A DNA stretch of 64,000 bases from contig CM058233.1 in NCBI GenBank assembly GCA_030180135.1, forward strand, positions 107,425,994 to 107,489,993, written 5' to 3'. The translations under genes were made by a program, and so were the position numbers. Positions 1 to 12,017 of this stretch are shown one piece after another. Each line of letters opens with the position of its first letter. Within the stretch, counting starts at the first letter, position 1. The stretch comes from Orychophragmus violaceus. Its lineage: Eukaryota; Streptophyta; Magnoliopsida; Brassicales; Brassicaceae. Below the pieces are notes generated by a model. That model saw only the letters and a list, made by a program, of their open reading frames with translations, ran no database searches and was not told the DNA's origin.

Positions 1-522
1 GTAAATAATTTCAGTTGATATATTTTAAAATTAATAAAATATTAAAATCATTTCATACTTATATTATTCAAATATTTGAAGCGTCAAATTATGCTTTATG
101 TTTGAATGAAGTTTTTAACGGATAGTTCCATCAAATTTGCAAATTATATATACGACTACAATATGTATTTTATAAAATAATATTTTAGATAAATAAAATA
201 ACAATTAAACATATACCACATAACTTTTACGATAGTTGTTTTCACATATATATATTTTTTCCAAACTATGATCTTACGATACAACACAGATTAAAATATA
301 TAATGCGAAATCGTTATTTTAATCTCTTAATCCTTACGATATATCTCCTCCAAATAACACATAATTCATTTAAAAAAAAAATTAAATTGTTAACTCACTG
401 TTTATAATGTTGGTTAAAAAATTATAATCAAAATTAGATTACATAATTAAAAATCTAAACTACTATTAACAAAATGAATAAAAAGTAAAATTTGTAAAGA
501 AAATTAAACCCGCACTTTCTAG
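1..522 (+). mobile_element. Helitron 3' portion, truncated in its terminal hairpin
   Basis: This stretch is the reverse complement of the Helitron copies at 22650-23734 and 23735-24824, matching almost base for base apart from small substitutions and indels. It runs up to the start of the 3' hairpin (CCCGCACTTTCT) and then stops: the second hairpin arm and the distal CTAG terminus of the other copies are missing. The left end lies outside the window. It is a non-autonomous, non-coding Helitron; no Rep or helicase ORF is visible. Confidence 0.75.
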
Positions 523-3341
523 TTTTACTTTAAAATAGAATTTTATATTGAAGTTGTTCTTATTATATCGTTGACCAGAATAGACGGGCAGACAAGAAGA
601 AGGGACTGTAGTACACGCGCCAATGTCGAGTTGTGTTGGATAATAAAATCTGGTAACACAAGAAACAAGGCAACCTGCTTCCACTCTGAGCGCCTGGGAT
701 GACGCCACGTGGTTAAAAGCTTTCATCGTTCACTATTCTAGCAAAATTATTTTTAGAAACTAATATATGACGATTGAGGGAACTTTTTTTGTCAAGCTGA
801 TTGGCGACACTTCGAAATGAATAAATAGTTTTTACAATAGAAATACTTTTAATTATAAAAAGTAATTGAAATATAACTGTAGTTTTACATCAGCCACATT
901 GTCATAAAAATTAGTTTTGATGAGAATATGATTAAAAAAAGTAATTGAATAAACTAAAGAATTCATTAAGTCCCTTTTTATCACGAGAAAGTTTATAGTA
1001 TATGATAATACATTTGTATCACTCAAATTAAAATTTGATTTATTTTGAACAAGTGTTGTCAAGCTTTTATGTGGTGAAATCTTCACTAGTTCTTTTTCAC
1101 TTTCTCTTTTTCCAGTTTTATTTCTCTTTGAACTTTTTTTACAACAAAATATTTATTAAATGATATCTTCTCTACTTTTTTCACGTGTGATACGAATTTT
1201 CTCCTTTCTTGATTTATCTTTCTTTATTTTTTCTTGAGTTTTTTCAAGTTCATTTTATTATTTAAGAAAAAAAAACGAATTGCTTTATCGTGTCGTTTCT
1301 TAACGCTCATCCACACGTCATCAAAACATATCAACTCCTCTCGTTTATGTAACTTTATAATACGTATAATACGTTTAGTATTGTTTAAAACAAAAGATAT
1401 GTTCCCTGATGCAACTATGTGTGCTAATGAAAGGTGCGAACAATTAACGCCCATATTGGATAAGTATCCAATTAAGCACACATATATTACATTTTAACAC
1501 GTTAACAAAAGCCGACTTTTGTTAACCCTAATATCAAAAACATGGCTTGTGTTAACGGTAGGGGATATTAGGGTTAACACAAGCCATGATTCAAAAAAAT
1601 ATCTATTGATTTTCTAATAAATACTTAACATTCTCTATCACTACTTGCACTATCCTAGTATGGAGGTGTATTTTTCGTTTTGAAATTTCTTGACTGCAAA
1701 TTGAGTGTTAAAGTGTTTGCTTCTCGTTTGTGTTATTTCTTAGCTTATTTATCGTAGTTTGTGGGTTTATTTAGATTTTCATGGTCTCATTTTTTTCTTG
1801 GTTTGGTTGTTTGTGTTAATGTTAAGTATTTATTAGAAAGACATTCTCCACAAACAATAGAGTCGCGTTTACTATTTTTTTCCCATTCCTGGCTGATTTT
1901 TTATTTATTTTTTAATTGAATATGTTTTATTATAAGTTTAGTTCCCATTTGTATTGGGTTCTAGATTTTTATGTCTATCTATTGAAATGTGTGTTCTACA
2001 AGTTCGAGTTCTCCTTAAAACTCTAAAGTTTAAGTTTTTCATATTCCCCCGGCAATAATTTCAGTTTATTTAGCGATGTTGTAAATTTTGATTTTGGTTT
2101 ATATTTTAAAGTATTTTTAGTGAAAGAAATATCTATCACTTCATATTGATATGAAACTGACGTAATGGAGGCGGTAGGCAGAAAAAATATGGGTGCCTTT
2201 ATTATAAAGATAATAACTTTTTAAAAATTCAAATAATTTTAAATATCTAAAATAACATGAAAATAATTTTTTTAGACAAAAAAAAAACTGATAATAAAAT
2301 TATTGATTCATAAAAAATGTTGTTGTTAACAAAATGTTCTTCTTGCATTTTTTCCGCAAAATTAATTATAAAACTTTGATAACGAGATATTGGTCAAAGG
2401 ACTTTTTTGCTTTCTATATTTATAATGAATTATTTTAAAAATTTGCTTTTTTGACCCATTTTTTTTTCTTTTGTTATAGTGATTTTTATGTTTTTATAAT
2501 ATAAATTCAGTTCTGTTTTTAAATTGACTGTGTTTTGTTTTTAAGCTGATCTAATTGTATTTACCATTACCATAATAGCAAATATGATCCTTTAAAAAAC
2601 GAGAATTTTAGACAAATGTTTCAAATGTTTTTACTCAGCTCCGTCCATGTATCGAGTTTATAGAAGATATAATTTTGAATAATGTGAAGCAGGCAGGGCA
2701 TGTAGCTACAAAACGAATGAACGACAAGAAATGATGTATCCATGTATGTATGTGGAAAGCGGGAGGTTTTCAAAATGGGAGACCAAGAAATCTTTGTGGC
2801 TGGCTATTGTTTTTTCTATATAAAATTCTAAATAATTAAATTGTTTGTGGAGAATGTGTTTTCTGTCTTTTTTGTCTCTTCTATTGGTCTTCTCTTCTTT
2901 AAGGTATGCTATCAATATCATGGTACCATACGCATCTCGTGAACCCATATAATGACTTGCCATAAATTACTTTATTTTTCTGTAACAAAAATAAAAGGTA
3001 TTTGTTATCTTCTTTATGTTTTTTTTATCTGTAATAGTATTCTTCTCGATTGAATAAATTCATTCTCTCCATTCCATTCTGTTCTTAGTCAGATTTGAAT
3101 TTTGTTGATTTAATAAATAAGTATTAAATCGATGCTTTTTATTGAAGAAAAAGGGTCAAGTTATTAAAATAAAAACCAAAATATTATTAGTAGATGTAAA
3201 AAAAAAAACAGGGGGAAGGAAAACAGCTTGCACCCAACATGGAGAAAGGGCAAAGAGGTCAATGTGTCCCCACACAACAATAATTATATACTAATATTAT
3301 CATCATTCATTCTCTATATAGCTTTGTGTGACTTTTATATC
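523..3341. other. AT-rich intergenic DNA, no supported gene
   Basis: No reading frame here is convincing: the ORFs are short, lysine/isoleucine/phenylalanine-rich translations of AT-rich DNA. The only notable structure is the nested inverted repeat at 1501-1588, listed separately. Confidence 0.6.
1501..1588. repeat. Interleaved inverted repeats sharing GTTAAC
   Basis: Three perfect inverted repeats overlap. 1501-1511 pairs with 1516-1526 (11 bp). 1521-1535 pairs with 1564-1578 (15 bp). 1541-1556 pairs with 1573-1588 (16 bp). The second and third are interleaved and share bases 1573-1578, so only one hairpin can form at a time. No ORF spans the block. It may be part of a degraded element. Confidence 0.8.
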
Positions 3342-3344
3342 TTG

Positions 3345-3602
3345 GAGCATGTTTAGCAATGGTTCTTAAGGGGTTCTTAAGGGTGGGGTTCTTAACTATT
3401 CACGTGGGTCCCACGTGAATAGTTAAGAACCCGGCCCTTAAAAATCCTTATTTAAGAACCGGTTCTTACACTGTTCATGACACGTGGCAGCCTGTCATTC
3501 ATCGATTTTTTTTTTCGATTTTTTTTTTTTTTACACTTTTCCCAAAAAAAAAAAAAAAATTTTTTTAAGAACCCCATGAGGAGTTCACCACTAAACATGC
3601 TC
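3345..3602. mobile_element. Tourist/PIF-Harbinger-like MITE with G-box palindrome
   Basis: A 258-bp element with terminal inverted repeats starting GAGCATG, flanked by TTG and TTA, a slightly decayed 3-bp target duplication. It is closely related to the MITE at 21706-21960. Inside, 3386-3408 and 3410-3432 form a perfect 23-bp inverted repeat with a single-base loop, each arm containing the G-box CACGTG; a further ACACGTGGC (ABRE-like) follows. The rest is T- and A-homopolymer rich. No coding capacity. Confidence 0.8.
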
Positions 3603-3605
3603 TTA

Positions 3606-5122
3606 AATATTTGTTCTTTTTTGACTATAGTCTCTTCCTTTTTACATTCTTCTTTTTCTTTTTTATTGTAATTCCAAGGGAAAAGGAGAATATGGTCGGA
3701 ATGGTCGACAATAATAACAAACTTGTTGTTATAAAACTGCATATGATTAACGTTTTTGTCAAAACTTTCGGATTAGTTAATATTTAGGTAAACCATAAAA
3801 GGGAATTGAAATTGTGGAAATGCTTTTTAATCTAAGAGTTGATTCATTGATCGTAGGTTCGATGCACACAAACTAATTAGTGCATAGTTTTAACGTTGCA
3901 TGCTGCACTAATTTGCATCTTGTACTATCTGTCGGTACCATGCATTCTTAACATTGCATGTACATTTAAGTCATTAGCTAAAGGCACGTATATATGCTTC
4001 GGCTTGTTCCATATTTAGCGAGTAGATAATGGGGATTTTCACTTCAGTCAAAGGGCATAAAATAATGCAATCAATGACTAATATAAATGTATAATTAAGC
4101 CATTCAAATAGTTTTTACGTAACTAATGTGTGTTGATCCGTTGATAAAAGATGCTAGTAGGTTTTCGTTAATTTGGGCACCATTCGGATGTGTTATTGGA
4201 GCTTTTATATAGACTAGGTATATGCCCGCGCTACGCCGCGGGTTTATTCAAAATATTTTCTATTAAAAGTTTTTCTATATATTTTTTTGACTTATGATAT
4301 ATTTATTTTATAATTAAATTGTTATGATTATAATTGATGCAAATTAGAAATGAATTACTTTAAGTGCTTGGCGTATTTTTTTGGCGTCTCTGGTTGTGTG
4401 TTAAGTAGAAAATCAGATTTGAAACCATTGGAGATTGTCCAATACATTTGCTACAGTTGTGGTTTCTTGTCTAACCCCGTTTCAAAATTCATGATTGAGC
4501 ATTGTGAATGAAACACATGATTATCTATGTGACAAGTCTTTATCATGATTGAGATGTGATTTCTGGGTTCAATCAATATGCTTTTGATTTGGTTATCATC
4601 TCTCTCCTAACATGAAGCCTATTTTGATTTAGATGTTTGGATTATCGAAGGTTGTGGTTGAGAAGCAGGCCGCGGAAGTCAAGGGAGTCAAGAGTCAATT
4701 GCCTCTTCAAACAATATTGTCGGATTAAAGAGTTAGGTCCTTGTCAGCCCGTGAGCTTTGAAGATACGAGATGTCCTTTAACATAATAGCAAAGTCCTTT
4801 TGTAAATCAACTTTATCAAGGTCCGAATCATTTTATCTGGCTAGGGATAATCCCTCAAATTCGTGCCAATTGCTCTTAGTTTCCAAGAATATGCTGGAAC
4901 AAGGGAAAAAAAAGTGTAAAGTATTAGTGACCAAAAAAGAAAAGAAAAGAAAGAGTAAAGCATTTTCTTGCAAAACACTTTTTTAACTATTTATATTATT
5001 TTCCTGATGCGTAATATTTGATTCCCTTGTAGATTTAGTTGTTTGTTGTGGCTCAATTAGAGGATGTGATGATACAAGCTTTAGGTTTATCATACAACAG
5101 TAAAGATATGAATTATAGAACT
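3606..5122. other. Intergenic DNA, no supported gene
   Basis: Apart from the Helitron-like terminus at 4214-4242 I see no gene or repeat I can support. The longest ORF (4771-4986) is low-complexity and lysine-rich and matches no family I recognise. Confidence 0.55.
4214..4242 (-). mobile_element. Helitron-like 3' terminus
   Basis: On the minus strand this reads as a GC-rich hairpin (arms 4225-4230 and 4237-4242) followed about 7 bp later by the terminal CTAG and then a host T. That is the canonical Helitron 3' end (hairpin, CTRR, insertion between A and T). The body would extend rightwards; I could not find a matching 5' TC terminus, so the extent is unknown. Confidence 0.55.
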
Positions 5123-5131
5123 AAAATTTTA

Positions 5132-5474
5132 GGGCAAATCGCAAAAATAGCATAAAAACATGTCTTGTCACAAATATAGCAACAAGGAAAAAAAATCATA
5201 AAATAGCATAAAACATGTCTTGTCACTCAATTAGCCCTAACCCTTAACCCTAAATACTAAACCCTAAACTCTAAACCTTAAATAATAAACCCTAAATACA
5301 AAATCCTAAACCCTAAATAATAAACCCTAAACTCTAAATAATTAACCTTAAACACTAAATTATATAATACTATAAATGTTTTTATAATTAAAATAATGCT
5401 AAAAATGTGAATTATTTTTTTTGGTGCTATATTTTTGACAAAGTATGTTTTTGTGCTATTTTATGCCTTTTCTC
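5132..5474. mobile_element. Mutator-type MITE with telomere-like repeats
   Basis: A 343-bp element flanked by a perfect 9-bp direct repeat AAAATTTTA (5123-5131 and 5475-5483), the target-site length typical of Mutator-like elements. Its ends are imperfect inverted repeats; both contain AAAATAGCA followed by an ACAT..TTGTCA block. The interior (about 5228-5350) is a degenerate CCCTAAA array. No coding capacity. Confidence 0.8.
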
Positions 5475-5483
5475 AAAATTTTA

Positions 5484-6213
5484 TGTGATTTTGTTTAATA
5501 AGGAAAAAAGATTTGTGCCTTAGTATAGTCTATGAAGATATATAATAGCCGACTGGTCAACGATACGTTAGTTAAACATTTCAAAATCTGGTGAATGAAA
5601 TCTTATAATTTTGTGTGAACTAACATTTCGTTTTATGCAAAAATAACTTAAAACAATCTATAGCATCAAAAAATTAAACCAGAAAACCAGAACCAAACAT
5701 GAGTAACAAGCATAAAGAACCAAATATAAACAAAAAACGACGCTAAGTTTTTATCTTCGATAGTTGTAAGCATAGGTGTGATGAGTGTTTTGTACTTTAT
5801 TTTTTAAGTAGTATATTTGAAAAATCGTGTTATTTTATATTTAGAGTATTTTATTGGGCCATTTTTAATGTTGTCGTCCGTTTAATTATCTCGTATATTG
5901 TTACACTTATTTTTCATGTGTTCACTTTATCTTCGCCAGCCAAGTAACAGTGTATTTCCACATCTCTGTGATATTCTTCACAGTATTGTATTTTCTTTGT
6001 TCCGCTGTGTTCTCCAAAATATTAATTTTTGTCATACTTTTTGTGGATAGACAGTTAGTTGTTATTTAGGAGGCTAGGGGCCACGCGATCCATGTTAATT
6101 TTTGTTTGTGAGTAAAACAGCTTAAAACATGTTCAACTTCGATAACTATATTATCCACCAATATTAAATTCAAAATCAGGACGTTGCTTTTGATGATGAA
6201 TATTGTCTTATTA
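5484..6213. other. Intergenic DNA downstream of the PPR relic
   Basis: No gene, repeat or terminal signature recognised. Confidence 0.5.
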
Positions 6214-7806
6214 TTACTTCGTTAGTCTTATTAGCTCTTCCTTAGTCTCTTCGTGTAGCTCTACATTGTCCTTAGCTATTCGCTCTTCAACTATAAGTGC
6301 CATTTCACCAGCTTTAATAAGGAATTGTACAGCTGAATTTTAACATGACCAGCCATTTGGAGGATAGTCATTAGCTTATCTGCTCCTTTAACATCCCCTT
6401 GTTCCTTGAGTTCCTTACACACTGCTTTAAGCAATCTTATATTCACAATCCATTTCTTCACAGCATCAATGGCTTTCCCGAAACAATCTAATACTTTCTC
6501 CCTGTCTTTACGCTTCAAATAAGCCCATGTGAGAATTTCCATGTAGAACAGCTAGGGATTATACCTTTCTCCACTATTCGTTGGTAAAACTTCTCTCCCA
6601 TGTGAATCTCGTCTCCGTTCATGTACTCTGCAAGAATTAGATTTGGGATTCTAGCATCTCTTGTTCCGGAAGCTGACTCCCATTCATCATACAAATCTTT
6701 GGCTTGTTCGAATTCTCCGCGTTTCACTACTGCAGATATCATGCTGAGGTATTCTGCATCATTCATTTCTTGAAAGATGACTTGATCTTTTTCCAGGTTA
6801 AGTTAACTCCATCTTTATCCCCCAAGTTCCCATGCATACTTATAAGAGATGCATAAGCAACACTGTTTTTCTTAGAAACTAACTTCTCCATCTCCTTCAA
6901 ACCAAGTTTCGCCTTTTTGAGATTAACTGTCTTGGAGTACAGATTCGTGAGCACACTGTAAGTCACCCAGTCTGGATTCAGGTTTGCTTCCTTCACCTTA
7001 AGATAAACTTTTTCTGCAGCTTCAACATCTTTTCCAAAGGCAAACGCCGTCAGCAATACATTATACGTAACAATGTCAGGTGATGTTTTGCTCTTGAGTT
7101 CCTTAATCATTGCTGGAGCCTTCTCAAACTGACCTTTCGATATGTACATCGAGAGCATGTGATTGTAAGGCAGACAAGACTTCAAGAAACCACATTCCAC
7201 CATTCTCTCAAACAAAACCTCGACTTTATCAGAGAGCTTGTTCTGCACATAACTATGGAGAAGAGATGTGAAAGAAGCATGGTCTCGCATTTGATCTTGA
7301 TCTGGCATATCGTCGATTAATTTCTCGGCGTTGTTCAAACCACGGATTTTAGAAATCAAGTCCAAATGCACAGCATAATCACCAGATTGCAGCTTTATAT
7401 ATTCCTGCAGAACCATCCATTCACATATCTGCACATAGAACATTACAACAGTTTACCACAATGAACTCAAAATCAATCCACTTATCAGATAACTAAATTC
7501 ACGACCACAAAATATTCAAATTGCAGAGTTTCAAACAAAATCAGAGCAAACATATCGTAATCAAGCCCACTAATCAGATGTATTCGTTTCCAGAGAATAT
7601 CGACCAACGGGTTTCAAGAATATGAAAGATATAAATTGCAGAGTTTCATACAGAATTAGAGAGTCAAATAGAATCACAGCAAATACATCTCGCACTGAGA
7701 GTAATCGGAGTCCAGGATCAAACGAAGAGACTAATCCAAATTCAATCGAGAAATCACGAACCTCAAACCTCAAGTGCATGTTTATATTGCTTAGCCTTAC
7801 AATTTT
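6214..7806 (-). pseudogene. P-class pentatricopeptide repeat (PPR) protein pseudogene
   Basis: PPR proteins of this class bind organellar RNA; this one resembles the mitochondrial At4g02820/At1g60770 group (recalled, not searched). Exon fragment 7806-7769 ends with KQYKHALE before a GT donor; the next exon starts at 7428 (ICEWMVLQ) and carries tandem 35-residue PPR units such as SPDIVTYNVLL and NPDWVTYSVLTNLY. Lesions on the minus strand: no start codon or targeting peptide upstream of the first fragment (in-frame stop just above); a -1 frameshift near 6765 (frame jumps at MNDAEYL); another -1 frameshift near 6542 (STW to EILTWAY); and an out-of-frame deletion of about 10 nt near 6316 before KAGEMALIVEER. 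The last homologous frame ends at TAA 6216-6214. Single-base gaps could be sequencing errors, but three frame breaks plus a missing 5' end make decay the better reading. Confidence 0.85.
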
Positions 7807-10020
7807 TTTGGACAGAAGATGGCTTTAGGGTTTAGGGTGTTGATACGAAGGGAGATAAACCTAGATAAAAGGGAGAAGAATCAGCCTTCGAGGAACGATC
7901 GATTTCTGTTTTCCTGCGAGGAGGCCAAAGGTTTTGTTGGATTGATTAGGGCGATACAATGAAGGGAAATTAAAAAAAAAAATTGTTTACAGCTGGATGC
8001 AAACGTGGACGAACGTTTTATTCCCATTGGTTTAGATTTTTTTTCATTAAAACAGATGTCGCCTCCAGAATCTCTCCTCATGCTGAGGTGTCATGTTTCT
8101 GGAGAGACATTTTGCTATTATATATATAATTTTCGGTTTAAAGATTAGTTGACTAAACCGTCTAATCATTTAAAAAAAATTACCAAAAAATAGTTTTGAC
8201 GTTAACACATAAAGAACACACGCCGTTTTGAGGTATGTTAGAAGAATTATATATAGGAATATGACTTGAACTACTATCTTCTTTGACGATTTGATTGAAG
8301 TAAGTCAAGGTTAGAATATACCATATATCATAAACTAAATTTACTTTTACAATAATTTAATAAGTGCGTCGAGGTTTTTTACTAGTCAGGGTTTGTTGGC
8401 AGAATCACATGCACTGGCAAAATTAGGACATGATTAGCTTGGAAACAAGGTAGTGGGGGATGAAAAGGAAGTCAACAACAAAAAAGTGACAAGAGTGCAT
8501 TCTCAAATTTGTAATATATGAATCTGTCTCACACCTGCAAAGTCTATGGTGGTTAAAACAAAGTAATCATTCGTACAATGCGGAAGAGAAAACAAAACAA
8601 TTTTGGATCGAGAAAATCATATAAAAATATATTGTCTCATATGAAGATATCTTATATATACTTATGAAGTGTCTCAGAGTCAATATGGGATTACAATTGG
8701 GGTTTTGATATCATATATGCTTCAAACCGGTTTAGTAGTTTCTTATTGGAAAATGTATATAGATTATTTTATTAGATACAAAGATATCATGTCAGTTTCA
8801 GACTGTCTGGACTTTCAGCTTGCAATTTTGAAAATAACTCTCATATGTTAGACTTTTTGTTAGGATTAATTATTTTGTCCAAATACTTATACATCAAGTA
8901 ATTTCTAAGGCTCATAAAAATTCAGGTTGTTATCAAATGAAATAATTAGATATCCACGTTAAGAAAAATAAAACCTTAGTCTAGACCTACATTTTTTTAG
9001 TTGAAGTCTACATTAAAAATTAGAAAGATATAACAAATCAAATGCCAACTCTTAAATAAAAAATAGAATAAACACAAATTAAATATGCAACACAAGACAT
9101 TAATGGGATGCATTCACAAATATGTTATAATGATTAGTAATTAATTGAGCAATTATGGCAATAATGATGGCAAAAATGAAAAATATAAAATACAAGGGGT
9201 ATAAATGAAGTAGGACCAAATGAGGTATAGTGTGAGCTGCAATTGCAGAGCCTGTCGCAATGGCCCCTCTTCGTTCAGACTAATCAGACTGGAGGTCCCA
9301 AACCCTTGTTCTATTTCGTGATTCACATTATTGTATGCTTTTATCTCCACACTTTCTTATATACATACATGCATAATTATTACACGTCGTCTATTTATTA
9401 TCTATGACGATACACAAGTTGCCTAACGTATCCGCACGTATCCATATGATTTTGAGCTTTTTAGAACATTCTCAATGAACGTAACAACTAATTTCTAGTT
9501 CAGTTAACAGCCTTTTAGATAGCGAATGTGTCTATGGATTCTTTGTATCATTGTTTGATTTCGGTTAATAAATCAATGAAAATTTAGACGAAAAAAACAG
9601 TGAAAGTTTGTCCTCGGGAAAAACAGCGAATGTGTTTTGGTTTGTCCTTTGTTATTAAGCTCCGTAAGATTGCGTAATCCAGTGTTTAAAACCAGATCCA
9701 AGAGTTTACGAGATCGATCTAAAATGTAGAGGTCAATTTTAGGTCGGGTATTTCTAGATTTTGTTGTCGAATGGTTTTATTTTTCAGGTTACCGGATGAA
9801 ACAACTTTCATAAATTTTTTAAGCTTCTACTGATGTTTATTCTCTCTAATCCAACTGTATCTTTCTAAGATTTGAGATATGTACCGATAATTTTGCCTCT
9901 GGTGCTCTCAAACTAAAACGGTAGATTATCAATTGTTATAATTCTCATATTTTTTATATTTTTTGGCGTGGATTCTTCTTTTGAGTTTAGCAATCTGTGC
10001 ATTCAGATATAAGTGTGTTC
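7807..10020. other. Intergenic DNA, no supported gene
   Basis: About 2.2 kb of AT-rich DNA. Short ORFs (7881-8081, 8669-8851, 9153-9350) have no recognisable domain or splice context. No transposon termini identified. Confidence 0.5.
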
Positions 10021-10026
10021 TAAAAC

Positions 10027-10596
10027 GCGGCCGAGTTGGCCGATTTCGCGGCGGTTCAACGCTCGGCGGTGGAGCTCCGCCGCGATTTTGCCCAACTCGG
10101 CCTAAAACTCGGGTGTGTTAAAAAAAAAAAAATCTGGGTTTTCACCATTGAAATCGTCAATTTAGTCGTAGATCTATCATATTTTGTTGTCAGAAACAAA
10201 GAAATGAAGCGAAAACGAATCAAATCTGTAAAAAATGGCGAGTTCTTCTGGAGAAAACAATAAAACTCGGCTGTACATTAGGTTTAAGAGATAAAGAAGA
10301 CGAAAAGCGAATTACTATTTTGCCCTTCATTAAAAAAAATAATTAAAAAACATAAAAATAGCACATGGGGGACACGAACCTGAGATATGAAGACTAAACT
10401 CCTTCCGCCTAACCACTGAACTAAAGCGAGGGACCTGTTATGTGCGTTTAGCTATAATATATATCCAATATAAGCGATAATAGCCCTAAAATAAATCCCC
10501 GCGTACGCCCCGAGTTTTCCCCGATTTTTTGATAACTCGCTAGGCCCAGACTAGCCGCACGGATAGCGCCTAGCGAGTTTCCGAACAAGGGATATA
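10027..10596. repeat. GC-rich non-coding repeat with a tRNA-like core
   Basis: The two ends are strikingly GC-rich against the surrounding AT-rich DNA (left 10027-10120, right 10497-10596), contain words such as GCGGCCGAG and GCCTAGCGAG, and fold into local hairpins. The middle is AT-rich and includes the tRNA-like segment 10370-10423. It resembles dispersed non-autonomous repeats of Brassicaceae, but I could not find a clear target duplication or assign a family. The ORF at 10036-10263 is probably fortuitous. Confidence 0.45.
10370..10423 (-). repeat. tRNA-derived sequence (A-box and B-box remnants)
   Basis: On the minus strand TAGTTCAGTGG (10423-10413) fits the Pol III A-box consensus TRGYNNARNNG. 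GGTTCGTGTCC (10380-10370) fits the B-box GGTTCGANNCC with one mismatch, 43 bp downstream, a normal tRNA-gene spacing. No full cloverleaf or acceptor stem is visible, so this is a tRNA relic or SINE-type promoter, not a working tRNA gene. Confidence 0.5.
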
Positions 10597-10599
10597 ACA

Positions 10600-12017
10600 C
10601 ATAACATTTTATTTTTATTAATGATATTAATATTCTTATTAAAAACAGTGAAGATGTTTGGATTTTTTTTTGTCTACATCAATAGAATTTCTGATGTATA
10701 GAAACTACTAATGTTCACGATGCTTTGTCTCAATTCAACTGACAGTAAAAAAAAAAATCAATCGCTGAAGCAATAAAATTGTATATATAGTCAGATATAT
10801 ATTGATGGGCACTGATAGTATAATTTCTTTATAAAAAGAGTAAATATTCAATGAAAAATTTGCTGATATAAACATACCTAAAACAATATTGGAGCTGGCA
10901 TCCAATGTAGTTTATTTGTGTATCCATATAACCTAATTGTGGTCACGATCTCATATATGAAGCCAAGTCTAGTCTCAAAGTTTTCACAAAGAAACATCAA
11001 CAAACATACAAAACTTCCCCCAAACATATTTTTTTCTGAATGATTTTATCGATTGGAGCTCCAAAAACAGTATCTATTTGAAAATAGTATCGAATGTAGC
11101 TACTCGTAGTCACTATGATAAATTATTTTCACATACATTCCCATGCATACAATATAGTGATATACGTGTAATGAAATAAGTGTGCGTAATACGAATTAAT
11201 ATCGATTTTGGTTTCCATCCACCACATAGCATTAAGATAGATGCAGTGGACAAACGAGATATGTATTAATGAAAGAAAACATTCACGAGATATACATTTT
11301 ATGTTGTCCAAATTCATGGACAAACGATTCACTACGGCTCAGAATCTTTTTTTTTGGTTCATAAATAAGAAAAAGGAAGACAGATATGCATGTAGGTATA
11401 ATGTATATTATGGAATTGGCGGTTGGATCGTACGTACGAATTACTTGAACAAGTAAATGTCGGGATTTTGACAGAGGATGCGAATGATCAAAACTATGCC
11501 AACATTATTCAATAAAGTCTGAGCTTCCTTTCATTTTTTACTTCGTGAGTTATATGATTTCAACCTCTTTTTGACCTAACTTCACTACCCTTGTCCTTGA
11601 AATATTTATTGTTTTTAACATTTCATTTTTAGTTTTATTCTATATAAACCTGAAAGTAAAGTATAATTTTATAAGCTTTGTAAAAATATGTATATTTATA
11701 ACTCTTTGATACATTCAAAATTTAATTACAAAGATAACTATATTATATTAAATATTGATTTATGTTGAGAAATTAGATATTTTTATTTTTGTTAAAGAGA
11801 TAAATTAGATATGTTTCTAGGTAGTTGTCGGTAGAGGTCTATGCTCCTCTAATTTATAGTATGGTCGATTTTGACTATGTGTGTATGTATTATTAAAAAA
11901 ATGAGTGTCTAATCTCTCCATTCAAACTGCATGATTATAGTTCCTTAAAAATGGTATTGTTTCATATACAGTATATGCTTTTGGAGAGTTAAATGTTAGA
12001 TAGTTATATTCAATACA
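10600..12017. other. Intergenic DNA, no supported gene
   Basis: AT-rich DNA. The overlapping opposite-strand ORFs at 11129-11456 are short and unrecognised. Confidence 0.5.

Noticed and set aside
3845..3875. GGTTCGATGC near 3858 as a tRNA B-box
   Set aside because: No matching A-box or stem structure at a suitable distance.
5228..5350. CCCTAAA repeats as a chromosome end or true interstitial telomere
   Set aside because: The array is short, degenerate and bounded by a MITE's inverted repeats and 9-bp target duplication; the same holds at 12580-12820.
10036..10263. 75-aa ORF at the start of the GC-rich repeat
   Set aside because: It crosses from the GC-rich terminus into AT-rich DNA with no domain; composition explains the open frame.
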